DNA of 64,000 nt from Botrytis cinerea B05.10 (Eukaryota; Ascomycota; Leotiomycetes; Helotiales; Sclerotiniaceae): NCBI RefSeq assembly GCF_000143535.2, contig NC_037321.1, forward strand, positions 1,178,001 to 1,242,000, written 5' to 3'. Below are positions 58,379-64,000 of the stretch, in pieces (positions within the stretch are counted from its first letter, which is position 1; every line of letters starts with the position of its first letter). The notes under the pieces were generated by a model. That model ran no database searches, was not told the DNA's origin, and saw only the letters and a list, made by a program, of their open reading frames with translations. Made by a program: the position numbers and the translations under genes.

Positions 58379-58805
58379 ATTGAATCTGTAGATTGCGTGG
58401 AAAAGGTGTGGTGAAGATGGTTTATTTTGGTGGGATGGCGAGCTTAGGATAGCAAGTAAGTAAAGCTACCTGTCGGCCGAGCTCTGGCTGATAATGAATG
58501 ACGCCGGAACTTTTTTATCGTTATCGCCTGCCTGTATTCGGATTTAAGATATGTCAAGCCTCACGCACAGTGCTTTGATTGATAGCCAGCTAGAGTAAAT
58601 CCATAGACGAAGTAGAAAAGAAAGAAAAGCTACTCGAGTATATACAATCAAAAGATGTTCATCCCATCTCAAATGAAGTATACAAGTGTAAAATTGTTCT
58701 GCTGAAGTATGTTCAATTGTCTACCTAGTATCTCGTCTACCAAGGACATGTGCGGGGTATCTTTTTGATTTTATACGCCAGAGAATGAGCCCATATCATA
58801 CAATT
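58379..58805. other. DDB1 promoter / RPC37 3' flank
   Basis: Tandem minus-strand genes; about 430 bases, no other feature. Confidence 0.5.
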
Positions 58806-59866
58806 CTATTCTTCATCATCCGCATCAAGATCAATCGTTTGCGCATCCACCTTAGCCCTTGACATTTTCGCAGCATTGTTTGGCGCGCTGATGGTATCCA
58901 TATATGTCATATCATCTATCCCAGTGGTTAACTTGGGAACCACATCAGGCGAAAGTTCTTGCTCTTCTCCTTTCTCATCTTGCTCAGGATAAATAAACAT
59001 ATTCTCATGATAGCACTCCCAAGCAGATTGATGATCCTCATCAACGTATCGGTGCTTTATCCATTGCTCCTGTTGCGCAGCAGAGATTCGTACGCCAATA
59101 TTATCACTTCCATCTTCCTCTCCATCGATGTTTGACTTAACCGTCATATGAATAGCTCGAGCTTCGGTAGCCTTTGGTGCAGGTCCTTCGCGAGGTCGGT
59201 TTTGCTTTTCCTGTTCTACATGTGCGTCGATATGATGAAATTGAGGCCTCATTTGTACCATATGGTCAATTGGAGTGAGATGAAGTTTGTCTAGATTAAA
59301 TTAGCATCTTGCCCGAGCATGGAAAAAAAACATCTCCAATTACCACTTTGAAAAGCGCCTAAAAAGTATTGAGGACTATTTTGGTCAACCGGAATGATTT
59401 GACCACCAAGAGTTTGCTTCACCAAAACCTGCTCCGTCCGGATAGCACCTTCAAAATCCGCCATTACTTTCTCAGGATCAACCTCTTGTGCCCGTCCTCT
59501 TCCTCTGCCAGTTGGCTGTGCTCCTCCAATTCCAAAACCACCCGGCAAACCATGACTTCCTCCGCCCTTAACCATTTGACTCTTCTTGATAGCATCTCCC
59601 CATTTTACACCCTTATCCTTGTCATAGTTCCTGCGCGCATCGATTGGAACATCCATTTCGACCATTCCGGCTTTGGGTTTCGTTCGAAATTTGAGAGGTT
59701 GAGCATCATTCGAACCGGCGTATCGTTGCTCAATATCGCGATTGGGAAATTGTAATACATAAATTTCTCGGCCTTCAGAGATGCGAGGTTTAATGAAAAT
59801 ATCATAAGAGCTGACTATTGGATCATCCTCTTCCTCCATATCGATATCCATATTATTTTCCGGCAT
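58806..59866 (-). CDS. RPC37: RNA polymerase III subunit RPC5/Rpc37
   Basis: Subunit of the Pol III TFIIF-like heterodimer (with Rpc53), needed for initiation and termination. Exons (complement): 59344-59866 and 58806-59290; 53-nt intron, phase 1, 335 aa. The ATG at 59866 (MPENNMDIDMEEEDDPIV) is taken as start; the frame is open a little further upstream without a better ATG. RPC5/Sin_N features: DDPIVSSYDIFIKP, IYVLQFPNRDIEQRY, then across the splice QSDKLHLTPIDHMVQMRPQF. The C-terminus is acidic. Typical RPC5 family order and length. A Gly-rich stretch (GGSHGLPGGFGIGGAQ) in the middle appears disordered. Confidence 0.92.
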
Positions 59867-60281
59867 ATTGGTTGTTCGAGAATTATATGTACACTTGCAA
59901 TGCACAACAGATCAAATCTTGAACTTTTTTAATCATCAAATGTCTGGACCTAAAGAGCGACATGGATTATCTAGCTGCAATATTTGAGTCCGACTTTCCG
60001 ACGACCTTATCGATAAGCCTGCCAAGGCTGCATCATTGCATTGACGCTAATTTAAAAGAGGTAAAGAGGATTTCCTTGTGCCTCCTTTGACTCGCAAGGC
60101 CCGATCTCCGATGACGAACCACCTGCACAACCAAGAATCTGCTTCGCCCGCGAACAGAGACATTTGATTTCGCATAAACCAAAACCGCTCCTCCAACCAC
60201 CTACCATTCTTTGCAAGATCAAAGAACCCTTCAGACCTACAAAACACGCATCTTCATATACAGACATCCAACAAATCAAAA
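59867..60281. other. Divergent promoter, RPC37 / PMP3-like
   Basis: About 415 bases between divergent genes; nothing further resolved. Confidence 0.5.
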
Positions 60282-60870
60282 ATGTGCTCATCCGATATCT
60301 TCCTCGGCTTAATCGCCATCCTATTCCCCCCTCTCGCAGGTAAGCATATCTATTCCCAACTCCCCACTCCTTCCCCAAAATCCCAACAACCACACATAAC
60401 AGTCCACTCCCCCTTACACCCATCATCTCATCCACTAACCCCCTCCAGTCTGGGTCAAACGCGGCCTCTGCTCCGCCGACTCCCTGATCAACATTCTCCT
60501 CTGCATGCTCGGCTTCCTCCCCGGTCTCCTCCACGCCTGGTACATCATCGCCAAATTCCCCGACCAAGACGCGCAGTACGACGCCATCCCCGACTCCGAG
60601 AACGCTCGTGTAACATATGTCGTGGTACAGGGCCCCAACGGACGAGCGCAGAGCGTGCCCAAGGATTCGAGAGGTCCGCAAAGACAACACCAAGGATATG
60701 GCACGAATGCTCCGATGGAAGCCCCCACGGTGCAGCAACAGCAGAATGGGACGTGGACGAATGCGGGAGAGGGTCAGGGTCAAGGTGGAGAGGGGAGCAG
60801 TGGAGGGGCTGTGCCACCCACGTATGCGGAGGCTGTTAGGGGGGATCATAAGGTGCAGTCGAGGGATTAG
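60282..60870 (+). CDS. PMP3/RCI2-type proteolipid with long PY-motif tail
   Basis: Small plasma-membrane protein of the Pmp3/stress-response RCI family, linked to ion homeostasis. Exons 60282-60339 and 60449-60870 (109-nt intron, phase 1), 159 aa. The core is two membrane helices: DIFLGLIAILFPPLA joined to VWVKRGLCSADSLINILLC across the splice, then MLGFLPGLLHAWYIIAK, exactly the family layout. Yeast Pmp3 is about 55 aa; here a hydrophilic, Gln/Gly-rich tail of about 100 residues is added. Near its end is PPTY in AVPPTYAEAVRG, a PPxY motif of the kind bound by WW domains of Rsp5/Nedd4 ubiquitin ligases. Core assignment firm; the tail's job is inference. Confidence 0.9.
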
Positions 60871-61130
60871 AGAAAGGTAGATGAGAGGCGAAATGAGGAA
60901 TGGGATATGGTGATACGAACTAAGAATGAAGGATGAATGAGGGATATCCAGGTTGGTTTGAGTATGCGCAGACCAATGCGAAACGGCGTAATTTGGGTAA
61001 TGCGGGCAGGATGTTTTCAGTTTGTTCGCAGGAGTTTTCTTACTATTGTATTTGCTTTCACATGGCACAACACCCAGCACAAAAACATGTATTAGAAATT
61101 TTCTTCTCGCTGATATTTTGTATTATTTGA

Positions 61131-62808
61131 TTATCCCATCAAGTTTACTGGGGCTTCAGGCCAGCTACCCCAAATCAATGGTCTATCCGTAACTCTCGTA
61201 TTAAGCGGTGCTAGAATCTTCATTCTCTTTTTCTTCTCATCGACTTCTGCTACATATACAAAGCCCATGACACTCGCATCTCGAATAGTGTCCTGAGAAT
61301 CCCGAGTCGACGCATGCATGACAGCAAATATGCAATGCAACATCGAGGGTGTAGGCTCTACCTTCTCATATTGTGTGGGTTCGACTTCTTCTTCTCCTCC
61401 AGGTAAAAATGCACTTTGCATCGAGTGTGCTTGTAGAGTGTTAGTGTTCTGAAAATACCCAGAGACAAGAGAAAAGGGAAATATATTGTATACCTTCTTT
61501 GACTTTGTAAATTGAAAGCTCATCGAAATTAACCACTTGTGTGTGCGGACTCAAGGTTCTTTTTGCATCTCCGAAAAAGTATTCCTTGATGGTTGCTTCC
61601 CGCATTTGTTGCATGAATGCATCGTCTCTGTCAACACAACCTCCTGATTTGTCTAACCGGACGAGAGTAATGGCCTCTCCGTTATCAGTCTTGTGGGTTG
61701 AGAATCGCCGTAACATTTCACTGTGTAAACGTTCCGAGCCCAAGACCAGGATAATATTAACTGCCAATTCCATTAGTCCACACTCTCCTCTCAAACAGGC
61801 CCCTTTCCCAAATAACAAACTCACCTGCAAACTCCGACACAATGTGAGAAATCAAGTCATACCCTCCTTTCCCCTGACTAATCACCCCCGGCGTATCAAT
61901 AATCATGCCCGTCTCCCTACACACGGCATCGTCCTGCAAACGACTCGTCGCCGCCAACGCCAGCCTCGTGACCACCGGTTTAAACAACTTCACATTATCC
62001 TCCGGACTCGGAAGCCCATAATAATAACACAACGGCAGCTTCACCGGCACGGGACTCGGTCCACTGGTCGAACTACTCCCCCACCCCTCCTCCACATCCA
62101 CAATACTCTTAAACGCCGCCGCCGTCAAACTCCCCGGTATACTCAGCATTCCCTCGCGCGAATCCGTATTCACAACAATTGGTTGGCGGCCCATGCGAAC
62201 CGCGTACGCGGTGAGCAGTTTGGCCAAGCTGGTCTTGCCCGTATTGTTAGGTCCGACGATGAGCACGCGCGGACCGTCCTGCCCTGCTTTCTTCGCGTCG
62301 GATCGTAGGTTCTCCAGCGCGAAATGCGTGTTGATGTAGGAGATCATGGGGGTTTCCTCGGCGGTGTATTCCTCGCATGGCCCGTTTACCTCGAGGCGAC
62401 AACCGTGCCAGGTATAGATGGAAGATTTGGTGCCGTGAAATGTATATGTGTGATTGACCGCGAGCTCTGTGCCGAAGATTTCTGCGGTACCAGAGAGGAC
62501 CTGGGAGGAAGGGAGGGATTAGATCGAGATTCTCTCGTTGAGAATATGGATGGATATAACTGCAATGGAAGAGAATCGAATAGAATGAAACGAAATAAAA
62601 TCCATACCTTAACTTCGATGCTCGAACCAATTGCGACTTCGAAGCGCCATTCCGAGTTAGCTTGGAGCTCGTGAATATTCGTATGCGCAACGGCTGCTGG
62701 TGCAGCAGTCCTCTACACACGAGTCAATAAATAGAGTAAATTTGGAGTTTCAGTGCATGAAGTACTCACAGCAGCGTGAACGGCTTGACCAAGCCCTGGT
62801 ATCGACAT
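61131..62808 (-). CDS. CLP1: mRNA cleavage and polyadenylation factor Clp1
   Basis: Subunit of cleavage factor IA acting with Pcf11 in 3'-end formation of mRNA. Exons (complement): 62770-62808, 62608-62712, 61825-62500, 61494-61760, 61131-61429; phases join to 461 aa. Start MSIPGLGQAVHAA, then ELQANSEWRFEVAIGSSIEV, GTAEIFGTELAVNHTYTF and YTWHGCRLEVNG, the Clp1 N-terminal domain. P-loop LIVGPNNTGKTSLAKLL (Walker A GPNNTGKT) and IDTPGVISQGKGGYDLI match Clp1. Conserved later blocks: LVLGSERLHSEMLRR, YFFGDAKRTLSPHTQVVNF. The last intron uses a CAAG acceptor at 61430, since the nearer TTTCAG gives a stop. The C-terminus MGFVYVAEVDEKKKRMKILAP is typical. Confidence 0.95.
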
Positions 62809-63778
62809 GATTCTATCTAGGTATGGTTACGTTGATAAGATGTGGAGCATGGGGTAAAGTTTTTAGCTAGGGAGCGGGAGTGTAGTGTGTCGAGCTCCCA
62901 GTTCAAAGATATGGGGTTTCAAGGTTTCCGTGGCAGGGGTTTCTCAGCCTTACGGTAGGTATAGTGGTTTCGTTCACGCGACGCGTTTGTCATGTGAAAC
63001 CCGTTAGCTAGTTAGAGTTACTTTATTGATGTTATATTTTTGAAGCACAGGAATGTAAAAATCAGCTGTGGATAGGTAGATGTATATTTTTAGTGGATTC
63101 TGAATACACAAGTACCTTGGTAGGCACTCGATAAAATAAAAACGATTAGACGGGCGCCTATCACTGTCAAAGAAATGTCGTCAGCGATCTTTAAACATCT
63201 ACAAATTTGACATACAATCACAGCTTTGCTATGTAATACTTTCTAAGCCTACAGCCCAACAACTCCCAATCTAGCCCCGTGCTTGATTAGTCGATAAAAT
63301 AAGCATACCGCAGCTCATGAGTACTTTACGACAGCATGTCAGAGATCGGGCTTGGCCGATAGGGACAGCACACTCTCAAAGCCACAGACACCTCACGTCA
63401 TGAAGCCGAGATCCGCGTTCTTCGCCATTAATCATGCTATAGCATCTACATCCAAATATAGACACGAGAAGAGCAAGGAGCATGAAATTGAGTATGTGTT
63501 ATTAACCGTGTCTAAACCGGATAGATGAGAAGTAAAAGCAAAATGAACGCATATGCTTGCATATGCAGACTTCTAGATGTCCAATCGCAGTGGGGTATCT
63601 TAAGATTTTAATAAACAGCCATGCTCATGTGTAGGGAGGTGTGTGCCCTGTCCAAGCAACTCCGTGAAGATACCTTGCATTTGACAAGCCCATGACTCCT
63701 ACAACTCCCGCACACCAGCAGCTCTCCTAGAGCATAGTATACTCAATATGCCGTTGGGCATTATTATAACTCTGTCCA
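62809..63778. other. CLP1 promoter and 3' flank of the kinase gene
   Basis: Both neighbours are minus strand. No other feature supported. Confidence 0.5.
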
Positions 63779-64000
63779 TTATGACTCCGCCAGTTTCTCC
63801 AGAATTTCGCCCACGCTACGGACTCCCACAAGAGAGTTTTCATCCGGCCCTAAGCCAGGAGTCCATGTAGCATGAGCAAAGTCTATGACCTTTAGAGAAT
63901 ATATTTTTGGAAAAGATTCTTCTTCCAAATCTTCGTCTTCGTCGTCGTCTTCAAAGGATGAGTAAGTTTCTCCGGATGATGATGATCCATGTTCCATAGT
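63779..64000 (-). CDS. Inositol polyphosphate kinase, C-terminal part (runs off the edge)
   Basis: The frame stops at 63779 and is open to the right edge, so the gene continues beyond 64000. The visible 73 residues contain SLKVIDFAHATWTPGLGPDE, the conserved IDFAH catalytic/metal-binding segment of the inositol polyphosphate kinase family, followed by SLVGVRSVGEILEKLAES. This form, with WTPGxGPDEN after IDFAH, fits fungal inositol polyphosphate multikinase (Arg82/Ipk2) better than Kcs1. An acidic Ser-rich insertion (SSFEDDDEDEDLEEE) precedes it. The N-terminal substrate-binding part is outside the window. Confidence 0.8.
   Translation of the reverse strand, partial: TMEHGSSSSGETYSSFEDDDEDEDLEEESFPKIYSLKVIDFAHATWTPGLGPDENSLVGVRSVGEILEKLAES

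Noticed and set aside
60052..61080. 342-codon minus-strand frame
   Set aside because: It overlaps the spliced PMP3-like gene, has no recognisable domain, and crosses the divergent promoter.
61541..62308. 255-codon plus-strand frame
   Set aside because: Antisense of CLP1 exons 3 and 4; His/Arg/Thr-rich composition is typical of a shadow frame.

Overview
The window is nuclear DNA of a filamentous ascomycete (Pezizomycotina). Most introns are 45-70 nt with GTAAGT/GTATGT-like donors and CTAAC/CTGAC-like branch points, and the gene set includes a Zn2Cys6 regulator, a PTH11-like rhodopsin-fold receptor, a cerato-platanin, a CALB-like lipase, Cho2 and a GCP4. A leotiomycete of the Botrytis/Sclerotinia type fits the protein flavour, but that is inference. 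I rebuilt exon structures by hand and checked that reading phase is kept across every intron given.

Left third (0-24 kb): secreted glucoamylase (minus), a gene-poor 3.3 kb, gamma-tubulin complex component 4 (minus), then three tandem genes with the hydrophobic ISG12/IFI6-like domain best known from animal interferon-induced proteins. A CALB-like lipase (minus), a stop-riddled pseudogene (minus), a probable C-terminal RWD/DUF1115-like fragment, two uncharacterised low-complexity proteins, and a tail-anchored protein with a degenerate J domain (HPS instead of HPD) follow.

Middle (24-45 kb): CHO2 phosphatidylethanolamine methyltransferase (minus), NBP35 cytosolic Fe-S scaffold, a seven-exon PTH11-like membrane receptor, a secreted SMP-30-like beta-propeller protein, a 4.8 kb stretch with no recognisable gene, and a Zn2Cys6 transcription factor whose first coding exon lacks an in-frame ATG. 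These genes are separated by 1-5 kb of gene-poor DNA.

Right third (45-64 kb): ASA1 (ASTRA complex), a cerato-platanin (minus), a possible small two-exon gene, a membrane GNAT-like protein, mitochondrial 3-hydroxyisobutyrate dehydrogenase, then a compact housekeeping block: DDB1, RPC37, a PMP3-type proteolipid with a long PY-motif tail, CLP1 and the C-terminus of an inositol polyphosphate kinase running off the right edge.

The genes do not form one pathway. The part most worth follow-up is the ISG12-like triplet at 8.7-11.8 kb: the copies share an intron at the same codon and phase, copy 1 carries an internal duplication, and copy 3 seems to have rescued a 4-nt frameshift by using a new splice donor. 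No tRNA, rRNA, CRISPR array or intact transposon was seen.
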